NCBI GenBank assembly: GCA_013138975.1
Contig: WTBR01000020.1
Span: forward strand, 62,001 to 126,000
DNA length: 64,000 bases
Direction: 5' to 3'
Origin: Bacteroidales bacterium
GTDB lineage: Bacteria > Bacteroidota > Bacteroidia > Bacteroidales > UBA12077
A program made the position numbers and the translations under genes. The notes under the pieces were generated by a model. That model saw only the letters and a program-made list of their open reading frames with translations. It was not told the DNA's origin and did not search any database. Below, piece by piece: positions 48,801 to 60,295 of the stretch (position 1 is the stretch's first letter; every line of letters begins with the position of its first letter).

Positions 48801-49869
48801 TAAAACCAAAAGCTGTCATCATTTTTTCAAAAATATCGGTATTTTCGTAAATACCACCGAAATTTTCAGCACCAGGCCCAAATGCAAATACAGGAACCAT
48901 AACAGCTGTATGGTCGTCTGTTGAGAATTCTGCTGTAATTTCTTTCTTTTCCAAATCTCCATCTACCAATGTTAATCCACCGGTTTCGTGATCTGCGGTA
49001 ACAATAACCAGTGTTTTTTTGTCTTTTATAGCAAATTCAAGAGCTTTAGCAATTGCTTTATCAAAATCAAGTGTTTCGCTAACAACATAATCAATATCCT
49101 TGTCATGTCCGCCCCAATCTATTTGAGAACCTTCCACCATCAAGAAGAATCCCTCTTTATTTTTGCTTAATATATTAATTGCTTTTTCGGTTGAAACAGA
49201 TAACATATCACCTCTACCATCTAATATTTTAGGATTATGTTTATCAGCTGTAAAAACGGCAAATTTACCTTCCGCCTTTTCATCAAGATTATTAACTCCA
49301 TCAATAACTTGATAATTATTTTTCTTTAATGAATCAATTAAATTTAATTGATCTTCTCTTTTATTGAAATGGTTTTTACCTCCCCCAATAAAAATATCGA
49401 TATCAACATCTAAAAAATCTTTTGCAATGTTTTCGTAATTATATCGTGAGGAATCACTTGCTATAAAAGAAGCTGGTGTTGCATGTGTTATAGCACTTGT
49501 AGATACTAAACCTGTTACAAGTTGATTTTCCTCTGCATATACTAATATTGATTTTAGAGGATTACCTAAAGTGTCGACTCCAATGCGTTTATTCTTTGTT
49601 TTCACTCCTGTTGCTAAAGCTGTACCTCCTGCACCTGAATCTGTAATATAACTATTTGCAGAATATGTTTTGTGAAAACCAACATGTTTAAATTTCTCAA
49701 AATTTAATGGTTTCTCAGAAACAGACATGGCAGCATATATTTGGGTTACTCCCATTCCATCTCCAATTAATAGAATTACATTTTTAGCTTGATTATTATC
49801 TTTAGCAACAAAATTATATGTGATAAATAAGATAATAATTGTTAGTATTAAATAGCTCGCCTTCTTCAT
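48793..49869 (-). CDS. alkaline phosphatase (PhoA family)
   Basis: The 358-aa periplasmic phosphomonoesterase has an N-terminal TM/signal (ILTIIILFITYNF), metal site VILLIGDGMGVTQIYAA, nucleophile TDSGAGGTALATGVK (Ser near residue 78), MVEGSQIDWGGHDKD and TADHETGG. It is shorter than E. coli PhoA (about 450) but keeps both zinc sites and Mg ligands. It is 14 nt after a 5'-nucleotidase-like gene, so the pair may act together in phosphate scavenging. I see no Pho-box. Confidence 0.92.
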   Translation of the reverse strand: MKKASYLILTIIILFITYNFVAKDNNQAKNVILLIGDGMGVTQIYAAMSVSEKPLNFEKFKHVGFHKTYSANSYITDSGAGGTALATGVKTKNKRIGVDTLGNPLKSILVYAEENQLVTGLVSTSAITHATPASFIASDSSRYNYENIAKDFLDVDIDIFIGGGKNHFNKREDQLNLIDSLKKNNYQVIDGVNNLDEKAEGKFAVFTADKHNPKILDGRGDMLSVSTEKAINILSKNKEGFFLMVEGSQIDWGGHDKDIDYVVSETLDFDKAIAKALEFAIKDKKTLVIVTADHETGGLTLVDGDLEKKEITAEFSTDDHTAVMVPVFAFGPGAENFGGIYENTDIFEKMMTAFGFKK

Positions 49870-49883
49870 TAATATTTATAAAT

Positions 49884-51641
49884 TTATTTATTCATTATCT
49901 TTTTGTCTATTTCCTTTGCTTTAAGCCACCATTCATCTGGTATTACTGACCATTCTGATTTAAGTTCTGGATTGACTTTTCCCTTTTCTTCGATCCATTT
50001 CATCATATAATATCTTAAATCTTTGTCAGTTGAAGTAATTCTTCTTTGAAGTAATTCTTCCTTTGTTAGCCCTACACCATTAATTAAATGTCCACCTCCA
50101 CCATTTCCTCTATAGCTATTTATTGCTACTTTGTATATACTATCCGTGAAGAACTCACTATTGTCTGACATTGACAATATTTCTACTTTTTCATTTATTG
50201 GTTTTGAAACATCTATGGTGTATCGTATGCCTGAAGCAACATCAAAATTATAGTAACTATTCTTAAGCGAATATGTGTGATCATTATTTCCATTTACTGC
50301 CTGATTTTTATCAATGGGTTTAAACATTAAAAGATGATCTTTTTCGCTTTGCATAGTATTAAACCAGTTTGCAAACGAATATTCTAAATAATGATCTATT
50401 TCTGTTCCTGTTAAATTAATGGTATATAGAAAATTCTCAAATCTGTATAACTTAAACATGTCTTTAACATAAACTGGTCCTTTATCAATAACAGAATTAA
50501 GTGATAATGGAGCTGCAAATGAAATATCTGCTCCACTTATATCTAATTGAATTTCTTGTATTAAATCTATAAAAATAGAAGGTCCGTATAAAGCATCATG
50601 GGTATTTATGCTTTGATTAAATTCTCCGACCTTTTTCGAAACATATTTTTCCACTTCTTGGAATTCAGTTCTAAATTCAACGTTAAATAATGAATCTACT
50701 TTAACATCTTTCATTTCTATTATTTCGCCTGTAATATTTTTGTTATAATCTCCATTCTCGTTTAATCTAAAATCAATAGTTGCAGCAACAACCTGACGTG
50801 CTCCACTAGTTGGTCCAATAACTAAAACATTTTCACCATTAATATTTTTAACAGTTTCATTCCATGTATTATGATCATGACCAACAAAAATAATATCAAA
50901 TCCTGGAACTTGCTCAGCTACTATTAGAGATGCATTTTCATTTTTTGGAGTATCATAATTTAAATTCGCATATTTATAGTCAAATCCTGAGTGAAACAAA
51001 CCAATAAGCAAATCTGGGTTTTCGTTCTTTATTATTTCAGGAACCCACTTTCTGGCTGATATAAGCATATCTTCAAATTCAATCCCTTCCCACAACTCTT
51101 CTGGCAGCCAATTTGGTATTCCGGGTGTAATTAGTCCTAAAATAGCTATTTTAACTCCATTCTTAATAAAAATTTTATAGGGTTCAAAATAAGGTGATTT
51201 GTCCTCTTTATTTAAGGCATTAGCAGCCAGCCATGGAAAATTAAATTCGTTTTTTAATTTATCGTAAACCAAATGTCCAGCTTCAATATCGTGATTTCCT
51301 ATAGTTGCTGCATCGTAATGCATGTAATTCATTACTTTTGAACAAATATGCGCATTGGAGGTATCTTCAAAATTAGAATAATAAACCAATGGCTGACCTT
51401 GCAATATGTCTCCGTTATCTAATAATATAACATTATTGCTTTTTCTTAATTCGCTAACATATGTATGCACTTTTGATAATGAACCTGAGACAAATCTATC
51501 ATTTATAAAATCATAATCGAAAATTGATCCATGAACATCACTTGTTTCGACTATTACTAGTTTATAAGAATCCGGTTTTTGAATATTCTCTGAGCATGAA
51601 AAGATACTTAAGGCTAAAATAACTAATATAAGTTTTTTCAT
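49884..51641 (-). CDS. 5'-nucleotidase/2',3'-cyclic phosphodiesterase family lipoprotein
   Basis: This 585-aa lipoprotein (LILVILALSIFSC) has a calcineurin-like metallophosphatase domain with ETSDVHGSIFDYD, LDNGDILQGQPLVYY, ATIGNHDIEAG, FHSGFD and VGHDHNTW. A C-terminal 5'-nucleotidase domain is also present (about 330-580, GPSIFIDLIQEIQLDISGAD; MFKLYRFENFLYTINLTGTE; YRGNGGGGHLI). It degrades extracellular nucleotides to nucleoside plus phosphate. It is the first gene of a pair with the alkaline phosphatase. Confidence 0.92.
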   Translation of the reverse strand: MKKLILVILALSIFSCSENIQKPDSYKLVIVETSDVHGSIFDYDFINDRFVSGSLSKVHTYVSELRKSNNVILLDNGDILQGQPLVYYSNFEDTSNAHICSKVMNYMHYDAATIGNHDIEAGHLVYDKLKNEFNFPWLAANALNKEDKSPYFEPYKIFIKNGVKIAILGLITPGIPNWLPEELWEGIEFEDMLISARKWVPEIIKNENPDLLIGLFHSGFDYKYANLNYDTPKNENASLIVAEQVPGFDIIFVGHDHNTWNETVKNINGENVLVIGPTSGARQVVAATIDFRLNENGDYNKNITGEIIEMKDVKVDSLFNVEFRTEFQEVEKYVSKKVGEFNQSINTHDALYGPSIFIDLIQEIQLDISGADISFAAPLSLNSVIDKGPVYVKDMFKLYRFENFLYTINLTGTEIDHYLEYSFANWFNTMQSEKDHLLMFKPIDKNQAVNGNNDHTYSLKNSYYNFDVASGIRYTIDVSKPINEKVEILSMSDNSEFFTDSIYKVAINSYRGNGGGGHLINGVGLTKEELLQRRITSTDKDLRYYMMKWIEEKGKVNPELKSEWSVIPDEWWLKAKEIDKKIMNK

Positions 51642-51678
51642 CTTTTACATTTTAAAAATTACCTACAAATCTTTAACT

Positions 51679-51716
51679 AAAAAAATCTCTCCGACTTATT
51701 TTCACGAAGAGATTTA
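51679..51716 (-). terminator. rho-independent terminator after the GAF/PAS gene
   Basis: On the minus strand AAATCTCT (51708-51715) pairs with AGAGATTT (51683-51690), then TTTTT. The loop is 17 nt. Confidence 0.75.
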
Positions 51717-51734
51717 ATATTTTGACAGGTTATC

Positions 51735-54011
51735 TTAAAAGAAATCGATAGATATATTTTGAATAAACGCTGTGTATGAAGTTTCACCTTCAATCCTAGC
51801 CATTGAAAGAATTATTATTACTGAAACATCCTCTCCATTAGCATTCTTAATATCAACCTCTTTTCTTTCACCAACTATTTTTTCTGCATTTGAATCTAAT
51901 AATGAATTAATAAACTCATCATCATATTTTTCATCAGGAAACAACTTTTTAATATTTCTTCCAATAACAGCATCTTTATCAATTTCCCACAAGTCAGCAG
52001 CTGCTTTATTAAAAAACTTCACTACTCCGTTTTGATCGAATGTAATTATTGCATCTGATGCGCCCTGCAAGGTAAGTTCTGTCCTTCTTTGCACCTTCTC
52101 AATTTCTTTAAATTGCATTTTCACATCTTCTCTTGCTTGTCTTAATTGTGCTTTTAAATCAACTTTTGCTTGATTTAGCAACTCTTCATGCCTTCTAAGA
52201 AGTTCTGTCTGTTTCTGAGTCTCAATTTCCATTAACTTCTCGTGAGTCTCGTCGTTTCCAATACAAATTATTTTTGCAATATCATTATACATATCTCTTA
52301 CCGCAGATAATGAAACTCGCACCCAAATATCCTTGTCATCTTTAGTTCTTTGTTTCAATGTGCCTTCCCACACTTCTCCTTGTGCAACTTTATCCCATAT
52401 ATCTCTTAATTTATTCAATTCTGATTTATCAACAAAATCAAATATACTTTTTTCTTTAAGTTCAAATACAGGATATCCCATTAAATCAATAAATTTTTGA
52501 TTGCATTCTAATACATCCCCAGTTGGTAAAAAGTCTACTTTAATTGAAGATCTATTAAGTGCGTTAATCTGACCTAAATAATCTAAACTTTGTTTCTTTT
52601 GTTCTGTTGTGTCAATTGCAAGAAATAATATTTTTTCAACGTTTCCATCATCTCTGCGCATACTGGTATATGTAGACATAGTCCATAAATCTCTACCTTG
52701 CTTGGTAATATGTTTCATATCACCCTCAAAGTGTTTACCTCCATTTGCCAAACTATCCCACAATTTATCGAACCATATTTTATCTTTTTTGTCAATAAAC
52801 ATTGATATATTTTTGCCCTCTACTTCAGAATTTTTCTCATAACCAAGCTTCGTTAAAAATTTTGTATTTGCATAAATTAAAGTTCCATCATTCTCATATT
52901 CGGCTCTTATAAGGGTATGATTTACAGAATTTGTAAAAGAGACAAATTTTTCACTTTGTCGTGCAGCTTCTTCTTGAGTTGCTTGTAATTCTTCCATATT
53001 TTGCCGCATTTGTTCTTCCTGAGTGGCAAGAGTATCAGCTTGCAGCCTTGATTCTTTTAATAATTTTGTTGTGCGTGTATTTATATTAACATTAGAGATT
53101 GTTGATCCAACACTTTCTGCTACTTTTTCAACAAACTCAACAATATATTTATCAATATTATGAAATGCACCTATTTCAATAACACCATGTACATAATCGT
53201 TAAATTTTAAAGGAACAATAAGCAAACACTTTGGAGTTGCTTCGCCTAATCCCGAAGTAATATGCACATAACTTTTCGGAACATCTGTCACAAAAATAGT
53301 TTCTTGCTCCAAAATAGCTGCACCAATAATTCCATCGCCCAATTCAACTCGCTTATCTGCAAATTTTCTACGATCATAAGCATAACAAGCCGTCATTTTT
53401 AAATGTTTATCAGCTTCAACTTCATCATCTATAATAAACATAGCTCCTTGGTTTGCATTTATATATTTAACCAACGTGCTTATTAAATTATAGGTCAATT
53501 CTTCTAGATTATCAGTGTCCTTTCGTAAGATTTCACCAAAAGTAGCCAAGCCCTCAGCAACCCAGTTACTCTGTTGATCTATATTTCTTCGATTCTCTTC
53601 TTCTTCTTTATTTTTTTTCAGGTTGTCTCGTAAATCCAAAATTGATTGTCCTAAAACATCATCTGATCCTTGAACCTTATACTCGGTATTTATCTCTCCT
53701 ATTCTAATCTTCTCTACAAAACGAAATATTTTCTGATTCTTATCAAACTCGTGTTTTAATTTAACACTTAACGATTCTGTTACATTAATATATTTTTTGC
53801 TTAATATATATGCACAAAAAGCAATAATAAATGGAGATAAATCTAGAATTAAATAAACCGGATTATTCTTATGAAAATCTATTATTTCTGAAAGACTAAT
53901 CTTTTTCACATAAAAATCTACTACCAAAATAAATAATATAGTTAATAGCCCGATTACGAATCCACTAATTGTATACTTAAAAACAACACTTTGAGAATTT
54001 CTTTCTTTCAT
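51735..54011 (-). CDS. membrane GAF/multi-PAS sensor protein without kinase domain
   Basis: The 758-aa protein has two TM helices (about 12-33 and 50-68), a HAMP-like linker, and a GAF domain (about 145-310). A coiled coil (TQEEQMRQNMEELQATQEEA, about 330) is a frequent Bacteroidota linker. Three PAS domains (about 358-470, 475-590, 645-750) are separated by a second coiled coil (RRHEELLNQAKVDLKAQLRQ). There is no HisKA, GGDEF, EAL or MCP signalling module, and the protein ends a few residues after the last PAS. It probably signals through protein contacts. Close to a che cluster on the same strand. Confidence 0.85.
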   Translation of the reverse strand: MKERNSQSVVFKYTISGFVIGLLTILFILVVDFYVKKISLSEIIDFHKNNPVYLILDLSPFIIAFCAYILSKKYINVTESLSVKLKHEFDKNQKIFRFVEKIRIGEINTEYKVQGSDDVLGQSILDLRDNLKKNKEEEENRRNIDQQSNWVAEGLATFGEILRKDTDNLEELTYNLISTLVKYINANQGAMFIIDDEVEADKHLKMTACYAYDRRKFADKRVELGDGIIGAAILEQETIFVTDVPKSYVHITSGLGEATPKCLLIVPLKFNDYVHGVIEIGAFHNIDKYIVEFVEKVAESVGSTISNVNINTRTTKLLKESRLQADTLATQEEQMRQNMEELQATQEEAARQSEKFVSFTNSVNHTLIRAEYENDGTLIYANTKFLTKLGYEKNSEVEGKNISMFIDKKDKIWFDKLWDSLANGGKHFEGDMKHITKQGRDLWTMSTYTSMRRDDGNVEKILFLAIDTTEQKKQSLDYLGQINALNRSSIKVDFLPTGDVLECNQKFIDLMGYPVFELKEKSIFDFVDKSELNKLRDIWDKVAQGEVWEGTLKQRTKDDKDIWVRVSLSAVRDMYNDIAKIICIGNDETHEKLMEIETQKQTELLRRHEELLNQAKVDLKAQLRQAREDVKMQFKEIEKVQRRTELTLQGASDAIITFDQNGVVKFFNKAAADLWEIDKDAVIGRNIKKLFPDEKYDDEFINSLLDSNAEKIVGERKEVDIKNANGEDVSVIIILSMARIEGETSYTAFIQNISIDFF

Positions 54012-54129
54012 AAATCGTTATATTTTTTCAGAAATAAAAATAATTAATTAATTCAAAAAACATTATTATTTCAAATATATATTTTATTATCCCTAATTGT
54101 TAATTATTCATCCAATTCGAGAATTTTAT

Positions 54130-54486
54130 TTATAGTTTTATCAACTTGAGAGTAGTTTTGTGTTCTAATTTTGGAATAACATACCAATCAAGTGAAAATG
54201 TTAAAATACCGCCAATAATTCCAACAAGTATAGCGATTACGAAATTATTAAAAACTGTATTTAGTAAATACTCTTCTGAAATAGAATCCATAACTCCTAT
54301 CATAATAACAATCGCTCCAATGCCAAATAATTTATTATAAACCAGACATTTTTCTAATATGTATAATCTTGCTCCTGAGTGCCAATAAATAATTTTATAA
54401 AACCAACTTAGTCTGAGCTTTGAAGATGTTGTAGTTTGTATGCTTTCTTTATTTATAGAATTTTCTTCCATTACATTATAAAACAT
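54130..54486 (-). CDS. small membrane protein of unknown function
   Basis: The 118-aa product has two TM helices (about 54-72, FGIGAIVIMIGVMDSI, and 80-103, FVIAILVGIIGGILTFSLDW). The terminal segments are charged. It is not a family I recognise. It sits 65 nt after cheB in the same direction and could belong to its transcript. Confidence 0.6.
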   Translation of the reverse strand: MFYNVMEENSINKESIQTTTSSKLRLSWFYKIIYWHSGARLYILEKCLVYNKLFGIGAIVIMIGVMDSISEEYLLNTVFNNFVIAILVGIIGGILTFSLDWYVIPKLEHKTTLKLIKL

Positions 54487-54551
54487 AGCGGTTTTAAGAA
54501 TTTAAAAATACATTAAATTGATTTAAAAATTAGGATATTGAACAATTATTT

Positions 54552-55664
<1,113 letters not shown>

Positions 55665-55814
55665 TTATTTGATAAAAATTTAGATTATCAATCTAATTCT
55701 TTACTAATAATATTCCCTTAAAAAGGTTCAAAATATAATCAAAATTAAGGTAATAATTGCTTTCTACCTTTTCCATTATTTTGCTTTTTATTAATATCTT
55801 TCTAAATCACAATT

Positions 55815-56288
55815 TTAAATTGCTGATTGTCCTTTTACATAGCGTTGTTTTACTTCTCCTGTTTCTGTATTAAATATTATTTTTCTTCCATTTTTACCTC
55901 CAACACTTGAACCAACTACATTTATTTTCAATTCTTTAAGCTGCACCCACGCTAATTCAATATTCCTTTGTCCGATATGAAACTGCGGATTCCGTGTTTG
56001 TATAACTTCTCCACCTCCAAATACTTTAGCTACAATATATTTTTTCTCACAACCAAAAGAGTACATTTTCTCTAGTAGTTTTTCTATTGCAATATTTCCA
56101 TATTTAGGTGAAGCCAGACCTTCCCCATTCCAATAGGGTAGCATATAATGACACATGCCTCCTGCCTTTAATTTACTATCCCAAAAACATACACTTACAC
56201 ACGATCCTAATATAGTATGTACTATGAAAGGTTTATTACTTGCAAATATAGCTGCGGGATATAAAAAATGTGAATCTTGACTATCCAT
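55815..56288 (-). CDS. cheD: chemoreceptor glutamine deamidase
   Basis: This 157-aa CheD has catalytic Cys in TILGSCVSVCFWDS (about residue 30) and the His in GGMCHYMLPYW. QFHIGQRNIELA and GGKNGRKIIFNTETGEV complete the fold. It deamidates Gln to Glu on MCPs. It starts 14 nt after the HK-like gene ends, so the adaptation enzymes are in one operon. Confidence 0.95.
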   Translation of the reverse strand: MDSQDSHFLYPAAIFASNKPFIVHTILGSCVSVCFWDSKLKAGGMCHYMLPYWNGEGLASPKYGNIAIEKLLEKMYSFGCEKKYIVAKVFGGGEVIQTRNPQFHIGQRNIELAWVQLKELKINVVGSSVGGKNGRKIIFNTETGEVKQRYVKGQSAI

Positions 56289-56302
56289 TTCTAAATCAAC
56301 TT

Positions 56303-57217
56303 CTAAAAAATTTCTGCTTTTTCATCTATGTCTGTATCTTCAAAGAAAACTTCATTCCCATCAAAAGCAAATCCACTTACTTGTGATTCATTTTCAGGAA
56401 TTGAGATTGTAAAATTAGTTCCTTTACCTACTTGACTTTTAATATCTATTTTCCCAGTTAATAAATCGAGTAGAGCTTTATTAATTGACAAACCAAGCCC
56501 ATGTCCTCTATGTATTGAATTTATCCCAGAATCAATTCGTTTAAATCGATCAAAAATTATTTTTTGATTTTCCAGAGTTATACCTGATCCAAAATCCTTT
56601 ACTGATACTACCAAATTATTTTTATCAATTTTTGCTTTTATTATTATTTCACTACCATCTAAGCTAAATTTAATAGCATTACTTAATAAGTTAGAAATAA
56701 TTAATTTTAGTTTCTCTGGATCTGTTTTAAAAAAGAATATTTTATTTTCTTCTTCCTTTATATTAAATTGATAATCAACTTTTATTTTTTTCTTTTTAGT
56801 TTCATATTTAAATGACTCAAGAACACTCTCCATTAAATGCTTAATATCAACATTTAAGATTTCAGGAAATATTTCGCCAGCCTCGAGTTTTGCAGCAACA
56901 AAAATATTTCGCAATTGAAAATCCAGATTAAAAGCTTCTGAATATATTAAGGAAACCATTGAAAAAACTTTTTTCCAATTTTCTTTTTTTACTGATAAAA
57001 TATTTTTAGACAGGGCTAAAATAGATGCAAAAGGATTTATTATTTCATTTGTAATATTTGAAATAAAATGACCTTTAAGGGATTCTGAATCTTCAAGTTT
57101 TCGATTTACCTTTTTTAATTTTATGTTTAAATCTTGTACTTCTTCTAGAGCTTCTTTATTCTGTAAAAATCGTTTTTTAAGCTCGTTAATTAATTCTTTA
57201 TCGGTTAAATCACTCAT
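56303..57217 (-). CDS. histidine-kinase-like ATPase lacking the phosphoacceptor His
   Basis: The 304-aa soluble protein has an N-terminal coiled coil (about 8-48), then a HisKA-like helix reading FISNITNEIINPFASI. Ordinary kinases read SHEIRTPL there. The His is replaced by Asn57 (codon AAT, about 57047-57049). The HATPase domain is complete: LISNLLSNAIKFSLDG (N box), VKDFGSGITLENQ (G1), FKRIDSGINSIHRGHGLGLS (F/G2) and GKGTNFTISIPE. A short acidic tail follows. It may be an ATP-binding regulator or an orphan kinase with an unusual site. It lies between cheR and cheD, with 12- and 14-nt gaps. Confidence 0.85.
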   Translation of the reverse strand: MSDLTDKELINELKKRFLQNKEALEEVQDLNIKLKKVNRKLEDSESLKGHFISNITNEIINPFASILALSKNILSVKKENWKKVFSMVSLIYSEAFNLDFQLRNIFVAAKLEAGEIFPEILNVDIKHLMESVLESFKYETKKKKIKVDYQFNIKEEENKIFFFKTDPEKLKLIISNLLSNAIKFSLDGSEIIIKAKIDKNNLVVSVKDFGSGITLENQKIIFDRFKRIDSGINSIHRGHGLGLSINKALLDLLTGKIDIKSQVGKGTNFTISIPENESQVSGFAFDGNEVFFEDTDIDEKAEIF

Positions 57218-57229
57218 GATTATTATTAA

Positions 57230-58087
57230 TTAAATATGTCTGAATATTGTTGGTTTTATTTGTTCAAGGGGTAAATTCATTCCTAAAATAGACTCAGAAT
57301 GTCCTATAAACAAATAACCTCCATGCTTAAGTTTTGAGCAAAGTTTATTTATAACTTGTTCTTGCGTTTCTCTGTTAAAATAAATTAATACATTACGACA
57401 AAATATTACATCAAATGTATCGGTAAGATTATATACATCACTCATGAAATTCAATCGTTGATATTTAGTTTTATTTCTTAACTCACTAATCACCCTAACA
57501 GTCTTTTGGTCTTTATCTTTACTTTTTAGAAAATATTTCTTTTTTATTTCGAGAGGTATATTTACAATTCGTTCCTCCTTATAAACTGCGGTAATTGCCT
57601 TTTGTAAAATTTGAGAAGAAATATCTGTTGCCATTATTGAATAATCGAATTTTTGAAAGCTTCTTTTAAATTCATTTAATGTAATTGCAATGGTATATGG
57701 CTCTTCTCCACTGGAACACCCTGCACTCCACACTTTCATATTATAATTTACCTTGTTTTTCTGTATAAATTCAGGTAATACTTGTGAGTTTAAAAAGTCG
57801 AAGTGAACAGGTTCTCTATAAAAATCTGTTTTGTTCGTACTTACAACATCTAACATATGAATAATTTCATTTCTTTGCCCTTCTTTACTAAAGACATAAT
57901 CTGCATATTCTTTAAAACATGTTATTTTTAACTCGCGTAATCTCTTTTGCAAACGACTTTGAAGCATTATTTTTTTTACAGGAGGCATTTTTATTCCTGA
58001 TTGTTCAAAAACAAATTCACTTAAACGATTAAAATCATCATCAGTCATTTTAGCACTAAATATCTTATTTAAAGTCGAATCAACCAT
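57230..58087 (-). CDS. cheR: protein-glutamate methyltransferase
   Basis: The 285-aa CheR has an N-terminal all-helical domain (FEQSGIKMPPVKKIMLQSRL) and a C-terminal SAM-dependent domain. Key motifs are VWSAGCSSGEEPYTIAI, DISSQILQKAI and FDVIFCRNVLIYFN. It methylates glutamates of the MCPs. It follows the large MCP gene after a 135-nt gap containing a strong hairpin. Confidence 0.96.
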   Translation of the reverse strand: MVDSTLNKIFSAKMTDDDFNRLSEFVFEQSGIKMPPVKKIMLQSRLQKRLRELKITCFKEYADYVFSKEGQRNEIIHMLDVVSTNKTDFYREPVHFDFLNSQVLPEFIQKNKVNYNMKVWSAGCSSGEEPYTIAITLNEFKRSFQKFDYSIMATDISSQILQKAITAVYKEERIVNIPLEIKKKYFLKSKDKDQKTVRVISELRNKTKYQRLNFMSDVYNLTDTFDVIFCRNVLIYFNRETQEQVINKLCSKLKHGGYLFIGHSESILGMNLPLEQIKPTIFRHI

Positions 58088-58099
58088 TTTTATAATTTG

Positions 58100-58130
58100 G
58101 TTTTAAAAGAGGGGAAATCCCCCTCTTATT
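58100..58130 (-). terminator. hairpin/terminator between MCP and cheR
   Basis: On the minus strand AAGAGGGG (58120-58127 complement) pairs with CCCCTCTT (58107-58114 complement), followed by TTTT then AAAA. The short T run makes it a partial terminator or attenuator more than a full stop. Upstream in the same gap, GTCAAAC and GTTTGAC (58152-58158, 58179-58185) form a second 7-bp hairpin. Confidence 0.6.
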
Positions 58131-58222
58131 CAAAGATTTACAAATATGTACGTCAAACTCTTAATATCTATGATTCCTGTTTGACTTGTATAAATAAAAA
58201 ATACAAATAAATTTCATTTACA

Positions 58223-60283
58223 CTAAAATTTTTCAAATTCATTATCTAAACTCTTTTTATCATCCATTTTTAGTTCAAACCCCTCTTGATTTTTTAAATC
58301 AGCAGGTTTTTGTCCTCGATTTAAGGACTCAATCTGATCTGTTTTTTTCTGATTTGTAGATTTAAAATCTCTTTTCTTTTTATTACTTACTGAGAAATAG
58401 GATATATTTTCCTTTAATTGTTGTGCTTGACTAGCTAATTCTTCAGAGCTTGTTGCTAATTCCTCAGATGCCGCTGCATTTTGTTGTGTTACTTGATTCA
58501 ATTGTTGAATTGCAGAATTTATCTGGTCGGCACCTGAATTTTGTTCCATACTCGCAGCAGCAATCTCTTGAACAAGTTTTGATGTTTTTTGAATATCAGG
58601 AATAATTTTACCCATTAAATTTCCCGATTCCTCAGTTACGTTTACACTGCGTGTTGACAAACTCATTATTTCATCGGCTGCAACTTTACTTCTCTCTGCC
58701 AGTTTTCGCACTTCAGCAGCAACAACAGCAAATCCTTTACCATGTTCTCCTGCACGTGCTGCCTCTACAGCTGCGTTTAACGCTAATATATTAGTTTGAA
58801 ATGCAATATCGTTAACTATTGTTATTTTTTCTGCTATTTGTCTTATTGATTCCAGACTTTCTTTAGCTGAACTTTCAACTTTTCCAATTTCAATTGATGC
58901 TTCGACAGAAATTTTCTCTGTTTGTTGAGCATTATCAGTATTTTGTTGAATATTTGCTGCCATTTCTTCCATTGACGAGGAAACTTCTTCGGCAGATGAA
59001 GCTTGCTCACTTGCCCCTTGTGACAATTGCTGAGAACCGGAACTTACTTGCTGACTAGCTGAAGTAATATTATCTGCTCCGGTGGCAATACTTAAAACAA
59101 TATCCCTTAATTTTAATACCATTTCTTTAATTGCATTCCCCAATATAAAAATTTCATCATTTTTCTCTGATAAATCAGGCATTTCATTTAAGTCACCTTC
59201 AGATACTTTTTTAACAATTTGCACAAGACTACTAAGTGGTTTAAGTAAATTATTTATTAAAATGTAAATCGCTAAAATACCAAAGATAGTAAGGAGTAGC
59301 CCTATCCCCATCATTGTATACATCATTTTATTAGCGCTTTCAGTAATTACTTCAAGTGGTAATGAAATTTGTACTTGCCATGGAGTATTGGAAGTACCTA
59401 ATTGGATTGGCTCATAAATTTCAATGCTTTCATCTGTCTGAATTATTCTTGCTTTTTTTAATTTAATATCGGATAATAGTGTCGAGTAATTATCGTAAAC
59501 ATCTGCAAGGTTTTTACCAACTAGTTCCGGTTTTTCGGAGTTTGCTGCATACATACCTCCGGTAGACAAAACTGATATATCAGCAAATCCATTAAAAATA
59601 TTTGCTTCTTCTATTAGTTTTTGCAAAAAGTTAACTTCAATGTCAATCCCTGTAGCACCTAAAAAGCTTCCCTGTTGAATTATTGGTGTCATAAATGAAA
59701 TCATAAATACATCTCGTCCTTGTATGGGATAAATAACCGGATCGGTAACGACTTCATTCATTTGCATTTTAGGATCCCAGTACCATGGTGCAGTAATTTC
59801 CGATTCATATCCTATTAATGGCTCAATTATAGCTCCTCCGCTTCCATCTTTTGTTAGATATGATATAAATCTACCTGTTTGATCTGACTTTAAAGTATTA
59901 CGGTATTCTTCATCCTTATTATCAAAAGCATTAGGTTCCCATGCAAGTGTAAGTCCAAGAAAATAATCATGCTTTAACAATACATTTTTCGCCATATATT
60001 CTGCTTCATCTCTATTAAGTTCAATATCCGCATTAGGATCAGCTACAGAAGATAGCATTTCAGCCATAGTTCTTGATCCGTTCATGGCTTCCTCAAAAAT
60101 AGCTTTAATATTTGCAGCATAATTTTTAGCTTCTGCCTGAACAATTTCTTTAGCATCGGAAATTGCAATATTTCTTAATTTAATTGTTGAATATGTTGCT
60201 AAGGTCATAACTGTAATTAAAATACCTAACCCTACCAAAATACCTACTCGATTTTTAATCGATATAAATCTCTTTTTGTTCAT
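58223..60283 (-). CDS. methyl-accepting chemotaxis protein with dCache sensor
   Basis: The 686-aa receptor has TM1 (about 12-32), a periplasmic double-Cache domain (about 35-310, [36 protein letters not shown]), TM2 (about 324-347, [20 protein letters not shown]), HAMP (about 348-400) and a signalling coiled coil. Its hairpin tip is in [20 protein letters not shown] and [16 protein letters not shown]. The C-terminus carries a flexible linker and ends NEFEKF. The last five residues EFEKF fit x-[HFYW]-x-x-[HFYW], the CheR/CheB/CheD tethering pentapeptide. A near copy of its signalling half occurs in the MCP at 61152. Confidence 0.95.
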   Translation of the reverse strand: MNKKRFISIKNRVGILVGLGILITVMTLATYSTIKLRNIAISDAKEIVQAEAKNYAANIKAIFEEAMNGSRTMAEMLSSVADPNADIELNRDEAEYMAKNVLLKHDYFLGLTLAWEPNAFDNKDEEYRNTLKSDQTGRFISYLTKDGSGGAIIEPLIGYESEITAPWYWDPKMQMNEVVTDPVIYPIQGRDVFMISFMTPIIQQGSFLGATGIDIEVNFLQKLIEEANIFNGFADISVLSTGGMYAANSEKPELVGKNLADVYDNYSTLLSDIKLKKARIIQTDESIEIYEPIQLGTSNTPWQVQISLPLEVITESANKMMYTMMGIGLLLTIFGILAIYILINNLLKPLSSLVQIVKKVSEGDLNEMPDLSEKNDEIFILGNAIKEMVLKLRDIVLSIATGADNITSASQQVSSGSQQLSQGASEQASSAEEVSSSMEEMAANIQQNTDNAQQTEKISVEASIEIGKVESSAKESLESIRQIAEKITIVNDIAFQTNILALNAAVEAARAGEHGKGFAVVAAEVRKLAERSKVAADEIMSLSTRSVNVTEESGNLMGKIIPDIQKTSKLVQEIAAASMEQNSGADQINSAIQQLNQVTQQNAAASEELATSSEELASQAQQLKENISYFSVSNKKKRDFKSTNQKKTDQIESLNRGQKPADLKNQEGFELKMDDKKSLDNEFEKF

Positions 60284-60295
60284 AATTCATAGTAT

